Positions 25,006-34,619 of a stretch of DNA of 64,000 nt are shown one piece after another. The translations under genes were made by a program, and so were the position numbers. The notes beneath the pieces are model-generated. The model was given only the letters and a program-made list of their open reading frames with translations. It ran no database searches and was not told the origin of the DNA. The stretch spans positions 1-64,000 of the forward strand of contig NZ_LDTZ01000013.1 of assembly GCF_001186365.1 (NCBI RefSeq), read 5' to 3'. Every line of letters starts with the position of its first letter. Position 1 is the first letter of the stretch. The DNA is from Gordonia jacobaea. GTDB lineage: Bacteria; Actinomycetota; Actinomycetes; Mycobacteriales; Mycobacteriaceae.

Positions 25006-26562
25006 ATGCTGCAGTGGCGTCCCCGGACACTCGCCGGTCAGGCTGTGGCGCTGCAGTTGGCTGTCGTCGTCGTGATCGTGGTGGCGGCGGCGGCCCTCGC
25101 CCTGCTCGATGCCCGGCTCGACGGGGTGCGCGCCGCGCGTGAACAGGTCACTTCTGTGGCGGTGAGCATTGCCGACGCACCGTCGACGGCCCGCGCGCTG
25201 GCGTCTCCCGACCCGACCGCGAGCCTGCAGCCGGTGACGGAGGAGATCCGCTCGGTCACCGGGCTGTCGTTCATCACGATCATGAACACAGAGGGTGTGC
25301 GCTATACGCACACCAGGCCCGCGCTCATCGGGCAGCGCTACCTGGGTTCCACCAGCCAGGCGCTTCGTGGGGAGGTCTACACCGAGACCTATACCGGGAC
25401 GCTAGGCCCATCGATCCGTTCGATCGCACCGGTACGCAACGACGAGGGCGTGATCGTCGGGATGGTTGCTGTCGGGATCACGCAGGCCACGCTCACCGAC
25501 GAGTGGCTGGACCAACTGCCGTTGATCGCGTCGATCGGTCTGGTGGCGATCGTCGCCGCCCTCGGCGGGCTCTGGCTCATCCGACGGCGGCTGTTGCGGC
25601 TCACAGGTGGTCTGGCGCCGGGAGAACTACGCGTCATGTACGACCATCACGACGCGGTGCTCCATTCGGTCAAGGAGGGGCTCGTGGTGATCGACGACGG
25701 CACGATCGCTTTGTGCAACGACGAGGCGCGTCGGTTGCTCGCAGGCGATCGTGGCGGTGATGTCGCTGAACTCGACGAGATGCCCGAATTCCTGCTCGGC
25801 ACAGAGCCTCTCACCGACGTGCTGTACGTCGATCAGGGCCGGGTGCTCGTGGTCAATCGGGCCCCCGTGTCGACGCGACCTGGTTCGACCGTCGTCACGA
25901 TCCGGGACAGGACCGAATTGTCGGCTGCCATAGGCGAATTGGATTCACTCTCGCGCTTCGCCGAAGCGCTCCGGTCGCAGGCGCACGAGTCGGCCAACCG
26001 GTTGCACACGATGGTCGCGCTGATCGAGACCGGCCACTCGGAGCGCGCCGCCGATCTCGCCACCGCCGATCTCGCCCTCTCGCAGCGACTGGTCGATCGC
26101 GTCTCGGACACGATCAGCGATCCCACCCTCAGCGCGTTGTTGCTCGGCAAGTCGGCCCAGGCAGCAGAACGCGGGATCTCGATGACGTTGACGGAGGAGT
26201 CCGCTCTGGACTCGGTCGAGACCTCTCCGTTGACCACCGACGAGATGATCACCATCGTCGGAAACCTGATCGACAACGCGTTGGACGCCTGCGATCCGGA
26301 TGACCCGTGGGTGGAGGTCACAGTGGCATCGGCGGACGGATTCCTACGGATCGTCGTCGCCGACAGTGGTCCGGGTATGACCGATGATGAATTTGAAAGA
26401 GCGTGCAGCAGAGGATATTCGACGAAGTCCGGTGGCGATGCGCAGGGCAGGGGACTCGGCCTTGCCCTGGTGAGTCACGTGGTCAACCGACACGGCGGCA
26501 CCCTGCGATCCGAGCACACATACGGCTCGGTCGTCACTGTCGAGATCCCGAGCGGAGAATAG
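25006..26562 (+). CDS. CitA/DcuS-type sensor histidine kinase
   Basis: A 518-residue membrane protein from an ATG at 25006. TM1 is about residues 15-34 (VALQLAVVVVIVVAAAALAL). A periplasmic PAS-like sensor (residues 40-170) holds SFITIMNTEGVRYTHTRP with the strand-helix signature of CitA/DcuS. TM2 is about 173-192. A cytoplasmic PAS follows, then the dimerisation helix RSQAHESANRLHTM with the phospho-accepting His, and the ATPase: NLIDNALDAC (N box), VADSGPGM (G1), GRGLGLAL (G2). It senses an external carboxylate, probably C4-dicarboxylate given divergent dctA. The response regulator follows 5 bp later. Confidence 0.9.
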   Translation: MLQWRPRTLAGQAVALQLAVVVVIVVAAAALALLDARLDGVRAAREQVTSVAVSIADAPSTARALASPDPTASLQPVTEEIRSVTGLSFITIMNTEGVRYTHTRPALIGQRYLGSTSQALRGEVYTETYTGTLGPSIRSIAPVRNDEGVIVGMVAVGITQATLTDEWLDQLPLIASIGLVAIVAALGGLWLIRRRLLRLTGGLAPGELRVMYDHHDAVLHSVKEGLVVIDDGTIALCNDEARRLLAGDRGGDVAELDEMPEFLLGTEPLTDVLYVDQGRVLVVNRAPVSTRPGSTVVTIRDRTELSAAIGELDSLSRFAEALRSQAHESANRLHTMVALIETGHSERAADLATADLALSQRLVDRVSDTISDPTLSALLLGKSAQAAERGISMTLTEESALDSVETSPLTTDEMITIVGNLIDNALDACDPDDPWVEVTVASADGFLRIVVADSGPGMTDDEFERACSRGYSTKSGGDAQGRGLGLALVSHVVNRHGGTLRSEHTYGSVVTVEIPSGE

Positions 26563-26567
26563 CCATC

Positions 26568-27260
26568 GTGATACGCGTGATGATCGTCGACGACGAGCCG
26601 CTACTCGTGCAAGCGCACCGCGACTACCTCGCCCGCATCGGCGGGTTCGAGGTGGTGGCGACGGCGGGCACCGCGCAGGATGCGCACCGCGCGGCGAACG
26701 CGGCCGTGGCGGCGGGGGCACCTGTCGAACTCGTGCTGCTCGATCTGGGCCTGCCGGACGCGAGCGGTATCGACCTCGCGTCCGCGCTGTCGGGACTTCG
26801 GCCCGATCCCGACATCATCGCCATCACGGCTGCACGCGATCTGCCGACAGTTCGCCGAGCGGTGGCGCACGGCGCGCTGCTTTATCTGCTCAAACCGTTC
26901 TCGTACGCGGCTTTCGCCGAAAAGATCGAGCACTACCTGCGCTACCGCGAAACCGTCGCGGGCGACGGCGACGCCGTCAGCCAGCGAGACGTCGACCGTG
27001 CGCTTGCCGCGCTGCGCACCGCCGACCCCCGACGCGGCGCGCCCAAGGGCATGGCACCGGACACCACCGACGCCGTCGGAAGGGCGGTCCGCGATGCGCC
27101 CGACGGGCTGACCGCATCGGAAGTCGCTGCGCAGGTGGGCAGTTCGCGAGTCACCGCGTGGCGATACCTGGAGCGGCTCGCCGACGCCGGCACGGTGCGC
27201 AGGGTCACCGAGTACGGCGGGGCGGGCCGACCCCAGATTCGCTACACCTGGACGAGGTGA
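26568..27260 (+). CDS. CitB/DcuR-type response regulator
   Basis: A 230-residue protein from GTG. Receiver domain (1-125): IVDDEPLLVQ, ELVLLDLGLPDASG with the phospho-Asp, AITAARD and YLLKPFSYAAF with the conserved Lys. The C-terminal HTH (about 160-225) reads GLTASEVAAQVGSSRVTAWR and then a wing, GGAGRPQIRYTW, as in DcuR/CitB. Co-transcribed with the kinase; it probably activates dctA in response to dicarboxylates. Converges on pepN 22 bp later. Confidence 0.9.
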   Translation: MIRVMIVDDEPLLVQAHRDYLARIGGFEVVATAGTAQDAHRAANAAVAAGAPVELVLLDLGLPDASGIDLASALSGLRPDPDIIAITAARDLPTVRRAVAHGALLYLLKPFSYAAFAEKIEHYLRYRETVAGDGDAVSQRDVDRALAALRTADPRRGAPKGMAPDTTDAVGRAVRDAPDGLTASEVAAQVGSSRVTAWRYLERLADAGTVRRVTEYGGAGRPQIRYTWTR

Positions 27261-27282
27261 CCTGTCACTCGGTTGTGAACTG

Positions 27283-29856
27283 TCACTCGGCGTCGAAACC
27301 TCGCGCGCGAAGCGAGCGCTCGACACCGGCGCGACCCTCGATGATCAACCGCTTGAGTGCTGTCGGGTGATCGTTGGAGAGGAACTCGTCGGCCTTCGCC
27401 AGCGCCTCGGGAGTGATCTCCCACGACGGATACAGACCGTTGACGACGGTCTGCGCCACCTCGCTCGATCGACGGCTCCAGATCTCCGGAACCGCGGCGA
27501 AGTACTTGTCGACGTACGGCGACAACAACTCCGCCTGGCCCGGACGGTCGAAACCTGCCACGACGGCTCGCGTGTAGATGTTGGAGAGCGTGTCGTCGTC
27601 GATCGCCTGCGACCACGCGTCGGCCTTCGCCTCCGCAAGCGGACGTGCGGCTCGCGCGGTGGCAGCCTGACGCGTACCCGCAGAGGTGTTGTCGCGCTTG
27701 GCCTCCGCGTCGATGACAGGTGTATTCGACGGGTCGCTGTCGATGGCGCCCGCAGTAGCCAGCGCGAGCACCAGCTTCCAGCGCAGATCGGTGTCGATGG
27801 TCAGGCCGGCGAGACCGTGGTCGGCGGGATCGTCGCCGTCGAGGAGCGCTCGGACCACCGCGATCTGTTCGTCGAACAGCTTTCCGGAGAGCAGGGTGTT
27901 GACGAACGCGAGCTGATGGTCGGAGCCCGACTCGGCCGCGCGGGCGAGTTCGAGGAGTCGGGAGCTGAAACGCGGCCAGCCGACGGTTGTGGCCCACTCC
28001 GGGTCGGCGTACGACTCGATCGCGGTTGTCGCCTGCAGCAGAACACGCTGCACCACACCGATTTCGGTCTCGGCGGCGATGCCGTGCTCGACGAGCGCGA
28101 CAAAGTCGCGCGCCTTCATCTCCGCCTGGCGGGTCATCTCCCACGCGGCCGACCACACCAGCGTGCGCGGCATCGAGTCGGTGATGTCGCCGATGCGTGC
28201 GGTGGCGGTCTCGAGCGATTCGGGGTCGAGGCGCACCGATGCGTAGGTGAGGTCGTCGTCGTTGAGCAGGATCAGTTTTCCGCGCGGGACGCCGACGAGG
28301 TCGGCGACCTCGGTGACCGAGCCCTCGACGTCGAGTTCGACACTCTGGACGCGCTCGAGAGCTCCGGATGCGTTGTCGTCGTAGATGCCGACGCGCATGC
28401 GGTGCACGCGTGTCTCGCCTGCGCCGGGAGCAGCGCCGTCCTGGACGATGGCGAAGCGGGTGAACGCGCCCGAGTCGTCGACCTCGAAGTCGGGGCGGAT
28501 GACGTTGATGCCGGTGGTCTTGAGCCACTGGCTACCCCAGTCGGACAGATCGCGACCCGACGACTTCTCCAGCGCGGCAAGCAGATCCGAGAACGTCGCA
28601 TTGCCGAACTTATGTGAGGTGAAGTAGTCGCGTAGACCCGCGAGGAAGTCGTCGACTCCGACATAGGCGACCAACTGCTTGAGCACGGATGCGCCCTTGG
28701 CATAGGTGATGCCGTCGAAGTTGACCTCGACGGCGGCGATGTCGGGGATGTCGGCGGCAACCGGATGCGTCGAGGGCAACTGATCCTGGCGATAGGCCCA
28801 CGACTTCTCGACGTTGGCGAACGTCGTCCATGCGCTGGTGTACTCGGTTGCCTCCGACTGGCACAGCACCGATGCGAATGTGGCGAAGGATTCGTTGAGC
28901 CACAGGTCGTCCCACCACTTCATGGTGACCAGGTCGCCGAACCACATATGTGCCATCTCGTGCAGGACGGTCTCGGCTCGCCGCTCGTAGTTGTAGTTCG
29001 TCACGCGCGACCGGAAGACGTAATCCTCGAGGAAGGTGACGGCACCCGCGTTCTCCATTGCGCCCGCGTTGAACTCGGGCACGAAGAGCTGGTCGTACTT
29101 GCCGAAGGCGTAGGGGATGCCAAAGTTCTTGTGGTAGAAGGAGAATCCCTGCTTGGTCTCGGTGAACAGTCGCTCCTCGTCCATGAACTCGGCGAGGGAC
29201 GCCCTGCAGTAGATTCCCAGTGGGATCGAACCGTGGTCGTCGGTGTAAGTGTCTGTCCACTCCGCGTACGGCCCTGCGATCAACGCGACCAGGTAGGTGC
29301 TCATCACAGGGGTTTGCGCGAATCGGTGCACTCCGCCGTCGATCGACTCGGTCAGCGCGTTCGAGATGACTTTCCAGTCCTCGGGAGCGGTCACGGTGAT
29401 CGTGTAGGTCGCCTTGAGATCGGGTTGATCGAAGCAGGCGAACATCCGCTTGGCGTCTGCGGTCTCGAACTGCGAGTAGAGGTAGACGGAATCGTCGGTG
29501 GGATCGACGAAACGGTGCAGTCCCTCACCGGTGTGCGAGTAGGCGCAGTCGGCGACGACGACGAGCTCATTGTCGGCGGCGAGATCGGGGAGTGTCAGTC
29601 CCACCGATTCGTCGAATCCGCTGACGTCGAGTTCTTTTCCGTTGAGCGTCGCCGAGATGAGCGTCGGTGCAACCAGATCGATGAAGGTCTGTGAGCCGGG
29701 TGTTGCGGTGAAGGTGACGGTGCTCGTCGAGCGGAACGTCTTCTCTCCGGGCTTGCCGCTGCCGTCGGTGAGGTCGAGTTCTACGTCGTAGTGGGATACG
29801 TCGATGGTGGTGGCGCGTTCTCGCGCCTGGTCTCGGGTCAGATTCGGGGCAGTCAC
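27283..29856 (-). CDS. pepN: Aminopeptidase N (M1 metallopeptidase)
   Basis: An 857-residue cytosolic enzyme, GTG start. M1 hallmarks: FNAGAMENAGAV (GAMEN substrate loop, about residue 260), HEMAHMWFGDLVTMKWW (HExxH zinc ligands) and WLNESFA (third zinc ligand Glu). A large helical ERAP1-like C-terminal domain begins near 540. It removes N-terminal residues from peptides, finishing protein turnover begun by Clp and the proteasome. The orthologue Rv2467 has the same neighbours. Its divergent partner at 30011 is a CPWC protein. Confidence 0.95.
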   Translation of the reverse strand: MTAPNLTRDQARERATTIDVSHYDVELDLTDGSGKPGEKTFRSTSTVTFTATPGSQTFIDLVAPTLISATLNGKELDVSGFDESVGLTLPDLAADNELVVVADCAYSHTGEGLHRFVDPTDDSVYLYSQFETADAKRMFACFDQPDLKATYTITVTAPEDWKVISNALTESIDGGVHRFAQTPVMSTYLVALIAGPYAEWTDTYTDDHGSIPLGIYCRASLAEFMDEERLFTETKQGFSFYHKNFGIPYAFGKYDQLFVPEFNAGAMENAGAVTFLEDYVFRSRVTNYNYERRAETVLHEMAHMWFGDLVTMKWWDDLWLNESFATFASVLCQSEATEYTSAWTTFANVEKSWAYRQDQLPSTHPVAADIPDIAAVEVNFDGITYAKGASVLKQLVAYVGVDDFLAGLRDYFTSHKFGNATFSDLLAALEKSSGRDLSDWGSQWLKTTGINVIRPDFEVDDSGAFTRFAIVQDGAAPGAGETRVHRMRVGIYDDNASGALERVQSVELDVEGSVTEVADLVGVPRGKLILLNDDDLTYASVRLDPESLETATARIGDITDSMPRTLVWSAAWEMTRQAEMKARDFVALVEHGIAAETEIGVVQRVLLQATTAIESYADPEWATTVGWPRFSSRLLELARAAESGSDHQLAFVNTLLSGKLFDEQIAVVRALLDGDDPADHGLAGLTIDTDLRWKLVLALATAGAIDSDPSNTPVIDAEAKRDNTSAGTRQAATARAARPLAEAKADAWSQAIDDDTLSNIYTRAVVAGFDRPGQAELLSPYVDKYFAAVPEIWSRRSSEVAQTVVNGLYPSWEITPEALAKADEFLSNDHPTALKRLIIEGRAGVERSLRARGFDAE

Positions 29857-30010
29857 AATCGCCAGCTTAGCCGCGTAACGTCGGCGTGGAATCGTTGCGG
29901 ATGGTCGTTGGTTGAAAGTGCTGCTGGTTCAAAGACCTGATGGTTATTCAATGACCTGTCGGGTGTGAACGACCGATACGCGTCGGCCATGTCGAAGGGA
30001 ATGTTTGCAG

Positions 30011-30619
30011 ATGTCGCAAAAGGATCGTATTGATTTCTGGTTCGACCCACTGTGCCCGTGGTGCTGGATCACCTCGCGGTGGATTCTCGAGGTGGAGAAG
30101 GTGCGCGACGTCGACGTGAACTTCCACCTGATGAGCCTCGCCGTCCTCAACGAGGGCCGCGACATCCCCGACGACTACCGCGAAGCGCTCAAGAACGCCT
30201 GGCGGCCGGTCCGCGTGATAGCCGCGGCAGTTGCGGCGAAGGGCGACGACATCCTTGCGCCGATCTACACGGCCATGGGCACCCGAATCCACAACCAGGG
30301 CAACAAGGATTTCGACGTCGTGATCGCCGAGACGCTCGATGAACTGGGCCTCGATCCCGAGCTCGCGAAGGCCGCGGACTCCACCGAGTACGACGAGTGG
30401 ATTCGCACCAGCCATCACGAGGGCATGGACAAGGTGGGCGACGATGTCGGGACGCCGACCATCCACGTCAACGGGGTCGCGTTCTTCGGTCCTGTCCTGT
30501 CCCGGATACCGCGCGGTGAGACGGCGGGAACCGTCTGGGACGGCGCTGTCGCCCTCGCGTCGTACCCGCACTTCTTCGAGCTCAAGCGCAGCCGCAATGA
30601 GGATCCGCAGTTCGACTGA
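30011..30619 (+). CDS. DsbA-family mycothiol-dependent reductase (Rv2466c-like)
   Basis: A 202-residue protein from an ATG at 30011. DsbA/FrnE-type thioredoxin fold with the redox motif CPWC at residues 15-18 ([16 protein letters not shown]), a helical insertion, and the cis-Pro loop [15 protein letters not shown]. No signal peptide, so it acts in the cytosol. Family knowledge: Rv2466c is a mycothiol-dependent nitroreductase/oxidoreductase induced under oxidative stress and able to activate nitro prodrugs. Its placement beside pepN and near rpiB is as in M. tuberculosis. Confidence 0.9.
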   Translation: MSQKDRIDFWFDPLCPWCWITSRWILEVEKVRDVDVNFHLMSLAVLNEGRDIPDDYREALKNAWRPVRVIAAAVAAKGDDILAPIYTAMGTRIHNQGNKDFDVVIAETLDELGLDPELAKAADSTEYDEWIRTSHHEGMDKVGDDVGTPTIHVNGVAFFGPVLSRIPRGETAGTVWDGAVALASYPHFFELKRSRNEDPQFD

Positions 30620-30659
30620 GCTGGCTCTCGTGGCCTGTCGCTAGAGCTCGGGCTTGTCG

Positions 30660-31664
30660 CTAGAACTTGGGTGGGGCCTCGAGTCCGTTGGGCAGCGACC
30701 CCTCGGCCACGGCGGCGGGGTGCGGCGGCGGCGTGACTGGTACTGCGTTGCCGCTGCCGACGCCGCGAACGATGGTCCTCGGGCGGAACAGAATGGCGCC
30801 CGGGCGTGTCCGATCGCGCAGTGCGGCTGCGCGCCACGTCAGAACAGGGTGTGACGCGAGCAGATTCACGAGGAAGATGAAAAAGCCCTTCTCGTGTGTT
30901 GCCCTGTCGGCCAGTTGGTCGAAGTCGACGGCGCGCAGCATGTACTTGCCCGCCGAGAGCACGCCCATTGCCCGCGGCGCGCCGTCGGGTTGCGTGTAGT
31001 AGCCGAAGTTGTCGGCCGAGTACTCCTGGGCCCGAGACAGCAGCGAGCCGAGTATGGGGATCTGCATGCCGATGCTCGTCGCGAGTTGTCGCCAGTAGGA
31101 CGTGTGCCCTGCGGCGATGTGACCGACCTCGTGGCCGATGATGAATCGCAGCGCCTCCGGATCACGGGCTCTGCCGCCGATCTCGAAGAGGTCGGAGTAG
31201 ACGACCACATAGCGCCGGAAACCGTGGCCCGACGCGAACGCGTTGATCTGCCCGTTGCCCAGCACGACGTAGGCGTCGGGGACGTACTCGAGTCCGTAGC
31301 GGGCGGCCGCCTCGACGACCATCCGGTATCCCTCGACGAATTGCGTCGGCGTCATCTGAACGCCGTTGGCGCGGGGAGTGGCGTAGGTGATGCCTCGGAT
31401 GAGGAACAACAGCAACGGCAGCGCGAGTGCCAGCAGCGCGAGCTGATTGAACACACCGAACATCACCAACACCACGGTGATCGCGTAGCCGACCACCGAC
31501 AGCAGGATCAGCACGACAAGCGTCGGGATCTCCCAAGGATGCAGTCGCGGCTGCGCCGCGTACTTGGCAGGCGTCAGCCACCGTCGGTTGGGGTCGTAGT
31601 GGGCCGTCGTCGGCGCAGGATCGGCAAGTCCTGGCACATTGGGAATAGGCGATGAGTCGTCCAC
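30660..31664 (-). CDS. M48-family membrane metalloprotease
   Basis: A 334-residue protein from GTG at 31664. The first 45 residues are soluble. Two membrane helices follow: LVVLILLSVVGYAITVVLVM and LALLALALPLLLFLIRGI. The catalytic part has FIIGHEVGHIAAGHTSYW (HExxH) and RAQEYSADNFGYY (third zinc ligand Glu). HtpX/M48-type enzymes degrade damaged membrane or periplasmic proteins. It is divergent from rpiB with only 24 bp between starts, so promoters overlap. The C-terminus is Pro-rich and probably disordered. Confidence 0.88.
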   Translation of the reverse strand: MDDSSPIPNVPGLADPAPTTAHYDPNRRWLTPAKYAAQPRLHPWEIPTLVVLILLSVVGYAITVVLVMFGVFNQLALLALALPLLLFLIRGITYATPRANGVQMTPTQFVEGYRMVVEAAARYGLEYVPDAYVVLGNGQINAFASGHGFRRYVVVYSDLFEIGGRARDPEALRFIIGHEVGHIAAGHTSYWRQLATSIGMQIPILGSLLSRAQEYSADNFGYYTQPDGAPRAMGVLSAGKYMLRAVDFDQLADRATHEKGFFIFLVNLLASHPVLTWRAAALRDRTRPGAILFRPRTIVRGVGSGNAVPVTPPPHPAAVAEGSLPNGLEAPPKF

Positions 31665-31688
31665 GGCCTTCAATCTATAGTGGTCGCT

Positions 31689-32162
31689 ATGCGCGTATAC
31701 GTCGGTGGCGACCATGCCGGATTCGAACTCAAAGCCAAGATCTCCGAACACCTCAAGGCGAACGGGCACGAAGTGATCGATTCCGGCGCGCACGAGTACG
31801 ACGCGCAGGACGACTACCCCGCATTCTGCATCGCCACCGCACAGAAGACCGTCGACGATCCGGGCAGCCTCGGCATCGTGCTCGGCGGTAGCGGCAACGG
31901 TGAGCAGATCGCGGCGAACAAGGTCAAGGGTGCGCGGTGCGCACTCGCCTGGAATGTCGAGATCGCCCAACTTGCCCGTCAGCACAACAACGCACAGCTC
32001 ATCGGTATCGGTGGCCGTATGCACACCACCGAGGAGGCGCTCGCGATTGTCGACGCCTTCGTCGACACCCCGTTCTCCGAGGAGCCGCGTCATCAGCGTC
32101 GAATCGACATCCTCAGCGAGTACGAGGAGACCGGCATCGCACCGGCTCTGCCCGAGTCCTGA
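31689..32162 (+). CDS. rpiB: Ribose-5-phosphate isomerase B
   Basis: A 157-residue protein from an ATG at 31689. Signature RVYVGGDHAGFELKAKI, then GIVLGGSGNGEQIAANKVKG with the active-site anion hole, and NAQLIGIGGRMHTTEEA. The actinobacterial type uses Glu instead of Cys in the GSGNGE loop, as here. It interconverts ribose 5-phosphate and ribulose 5-phosphate in the pentose phosphate pathway. Orthologue Rv2465c. Confidence 0.95.
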   Translation: MRVYVGGDHAGFELKAKISEHLKANGHEVIDSGAHEYDAQDDYPAFCIATAQKTVDDPGSLGIVLGGSGNGEQIAANKVKGARCALAWNVEIAQLARQHNNAQLIGIGGRMHTTEEALAIVDAFVDTPFSEEPRHQRRIDILSEYEETGIAPALPES

Positions 32163-32186
32163 TCGTCGGGACTCCTCGCTGGCAGC

Positions 32187-32240
32187 GATGACCGGTCGAC
32201 GGGGGATGGCCGGTCGACGGGGGATGACCGGTCGGCGAAG
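32187..32240 (+). repeat. Three tandem 18-bp repeats between rpiB and nei2
   Basis: Unit GATGACCGGTCGACGGGG at 32187-32204, then GATGGCCGGTCGACGGGG at 32205-32222 and a decayed copy at 32223-32240. It lies 24 bp before the nei2 start, so it forms part of its leader. Confidence 0.85.
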
Positions 32241-32263
32241 GACTATCTGTCCACGAGGGCGCC

Positions 32264-33067
32264 GTGCCTGAGGGCCATACCCTGCACCGCATCGCGCGGC
32301 GCCAACGAAAGCTGTTCGACGGCCAGCGCGTTGCGGTCAGTTCGCCACAGGGGCGGTTCGCCGAAGGTGCCACCGTCGTCGACGGCATGGTTTTCGACGA
32401 CGCTCAGGCGTGGGGCAAACACCTCGTGCAGCGCTATCGCGACGGTCGACGTGAGCAACTGCTGCACGTACACCTCGGGCTCTACGGCGCGTTCACCGAG
32501 TTGCCGGTCCCGATGGGTGAGCCCGTCGGACAGGTGCGGATGCGGATCGTCGGGCAGTCGACCGGCGTCGACCTCCGGGGCCCCACCGCGTGCGAGCTGT
32601 ACACGCCGGCCGACCTCGACGCGCTCGTCGCACGGCTCGGCCCAGACCCATTACGTTCCGACGCCGATCCGTCCCGGGCGTACGCGGCCATCGCCCGATC
32701 GCGTCGACCGATCGGCGCGCTCCTGATGGACCAGAAGGTCATCGCGGGAGTGGGCAACGTGTACCGCGCAGAAGTGTTGTTCCGCAACGGAATCGACCCG
32801 ATGAGGCCGGGGACGTCGATCACCGCGGACGAGTTCGATGCCGTATGGACCGATCTCGTCGGGTTGATGAAGGTCGGCGTTCGTCGTGGCCGTATTCACG
32901 TGGTGCGCGCTGAGGACGATCACGGTGCCCCGGCATATGCAAAGAATCGCCCGCGCACCTACGTGTACCGGCGCGCGGGAGAAGAGTGCAGGATCTGCGG
33001 GACGCCGATCGCACACAGCGAATTGGAAGGTCGAAACCTGTTCTGGTGCCCGGTCTGTCAGTCGTGA
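32264..33067 (+). CDS. nei2: Formamidopyrimidine/endonuclease VIII-type DNA glycosylase
   Basis: A 267-residue protein from GTG. The mature N-terminus is PEGHTLHRIA: the catalytic Pro and Glu of the Fpg/Nei family. The H2TH region KVIAGVGNVYRAEVLFRNGI binds DNA, and the zinc finger CRICGTPIAHSELEGR with CPVC closes the protein. It excises oxidised bases and nicks the abasic site. The PEGH start (rather than PELP) points to Nei type; orthologue Rv2464c beside rpiB. Confidence 0.92.
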   Translation: MPEGHTLHRIARRQRKLFDGQRVAVSSPQGRFAEGATVVDGMVFDDAQAWGKHLVQRYRDGRREQLLHVHLGLYGAFTELPVPMGEPVGQVRMRIVGQSTGVDLRGPTACELYTPADLDALVARLGPDPLRSDADPSRAYAAIARSRRPIGALLMDQKVIAGVGNVYRAEVLFRNGIDPMRPGTSITADEFDAVWTDLVGLMKVGVRRGRIHVVRAEDDHGAPAYAKNRPRTYVYRRAGEECRICGTPIAHSELEGRNLFWCPVCQS

Positions 33068-33148
33068 TCGGCTTCCGGACAACTCGGCTCGGCAGTGTGG
33101 AGCAGGACTCATCCGCGGCCCGCAAGAAGAGCGGGTATCAACACGAAA

Positions 33149-33175
33149 GCGCCCGCAGTCAGTGACTACGGGCGC
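33149..33175 (-). terminator. Terminator after the 47-residue gene
   Basis: GCGCCCG (33149-33155) pairs with CGGGCGC (33169-33175). On the minus strand it is followed by TTTCGTGTT and lies 13 bp after the stop at 33188. It may also serve the convergent nei2. Confidence 0.75.
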
Positions 33176-33187
33176 AGAATTTGTGGC

Positions 33188-33331
33188 TCAGTGGGAGCGC
33201 TGCTCGGCGCGCTGCGCCATGATCAGCAGTTCGTCGCGCTGAGAATCGGCGGCGACCCGGTTGATCCGGTCGTAGAGCCTGCGACGGTCGGACGAATTGT
33301 GGAGCTGTGCACGGAATCGTGCGAAAGACAT
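33188..33331 (-). CDS. 47-residue conserved-looking small protein
   Basis: ATG at 33331. A basic, helical peptide: MSFARFRAQLHNSSDRRRLY, then DRINRVAADSQRDELLIMAQ. No strong ribosome-binding site is visible, but the composition, the terminator just after the stop and the otherwise empty region support a real gene. No membrane segment or motif. Function unknown. Confidence 0.55.
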   Translation of the reverse strand: MSFARFRAQLHNSSDRRRLYDRINRVAADSQRDELLIMAQRAEQRSH

Positions 33332-33580
33332 TGGAAACGCTGCTTTCTTTGGTATCGGGCGTCTTGTTCGGTGGTGCAGTGCGCTCGTTCGACCACCGAG
33401 ATGGTCGCCTGACGAACCGCACCATCCAGTGTTCGCGTTAATTCTGTGTAAATCAACCTGATCCGACGTGATTTGCGCGACTCTGACCTGCGGTCTCACC
33501 GAAACGCGCGGGCTCACAGCGAAAGCCTCACAGAGAAAGTTCAGTGTCGTTGGGCACTACTCTCATCGGCTGCGCCGACC

Positions 33581-34567
33581 ATGGGCTACATGGAGTGCAC
33601 AGATTCCTTGCGGCCGGCAGACGCGCATCAGGTAGCCGGCGGTGACCTCAGGGCTCGGGCGTCGACGGCGGATCGCATCACGGTGCTCGCGGTCGGGGGA
33701 ACGGGTGAGTCGTACCAGGGGGATTCGCGAACAGCGGTCACCGGGTTGCTGGCTGCGGTCGTCGACGATCTCGACGCTCGTTTCGTGTCGCGGTGGGTGG
33801 GATATCCGGCAAGCTACGGGCCGGCGAACGGCAGGGACGGCATGAGCTACGCGGACAGTGTGGCGCAGGGCGTCCGGTCGCTGCGGCGACAGCTCGCGCA
33901 GACCGGCGGACCGGTGATGATCGTCGGCTACTCGCAGGGCGCCGTCGTCGTCCGACGCTGTATGCATGAACTGCACCGCGACGGTGATCCGGTGATGAAT
34001 CGTGTTCTGGGTCTCGGATTCGTCGCCGATCCGCACCAACCGCCCGGCGCCGTCACCGGGTGTTCCGGATGGGGAGTCGCGGGGGAGGGCCCGCAGCTGC
34101 CCGATCAGATTCCCGCGTGGTGGGTCGGGGCGCCCACCGACATGATCTGTAACGCCGAACCGGATTCGTTGATCCGCGACATCGCCGATCTGACTTCGAC
34201 CCTTGAACTACGGCGGCCGTTCCGATGGATTCTCGACATGCTTGCGATCTTGCGGGACAACGCTTTTCAGAACGCCGCACGCACCTCACTTCGACCTACC
34301 CAGTGGAGTCGCGACGTACGCCGCGTCCGCTCCGCGTGGCGCGCGGTGCGGCGGTACCTTCCGGCTCTCATCGTGTGGCACAGCCTGGTGATCACCAACC
34401 GTGACGGTGGCAGGCACACCGCGTACAGCCGTGAGCCGTACCGACGACTCGTCACGGACCCGGACACGACGGGCTGCCAGGAGTTGGCCCGGTGGTTACA
34501 GGTGGGTGCAACCTTTGGCCCGGTCGGCGCCTCGAGTCGTGCGAACCCGATCGCTGAGCCACACTGA
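33581..34567 (+). CDS. LysB/cutinase-like alpha/beta-hydrolase
   Basis: A 328-residue protein taken from an ATG at 33581 (TTG 33548 also possible). The nucleophile elbow is [15 protein letters not shown]; the order of [20 protein letters not shown], then GWGVAG and [18 protein letters not shown] resembles mycobacteriophage LysB esterases, which cut mycolic acids from arabinogalactan. A possible catalytic His lies near LIVWHS. There is no clear signal peptide. It may be a host esterase of the cutinase-like or PE-PPE hydrolase group or a captured lysin. The neighbours are nei2 and sthA, outside any phage context. Confidence 0.7.
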   Translation: MGYMECTDSLRPADAHQVAGGDLRARASTADRITVLAVGGTGESYQGDSRTAVTGLLAAVVDDLDARFVSRWVGYPASYGPANGRDGMSYADSVAQGVRSLRRQLAQTGGPVMIVGYSQGAVVVRRCMHELHRDGDPVMNRVLGLGFVADPHQPPGAVTGCSGWGVAGEGPQLPDQIPAWWVGAPTDMICNAEPDSLIRDIADLTSTLELRRPFRWILDMLAILRDNAFQNAARTSLRPTQWSRDVRRVRSAWRAVRRYLPALIVWHSLVITNRDGGRHTAYSREPYRRLVTDPDTTGCQELARWLQVGATFGPVGASSRANPIAEPH

Positions 34568-34619
34568 TCACAGACCCCGCGACGGGTCGTCAGGTGTCAG
34601 ACGAGCGAAAGACGAACCC

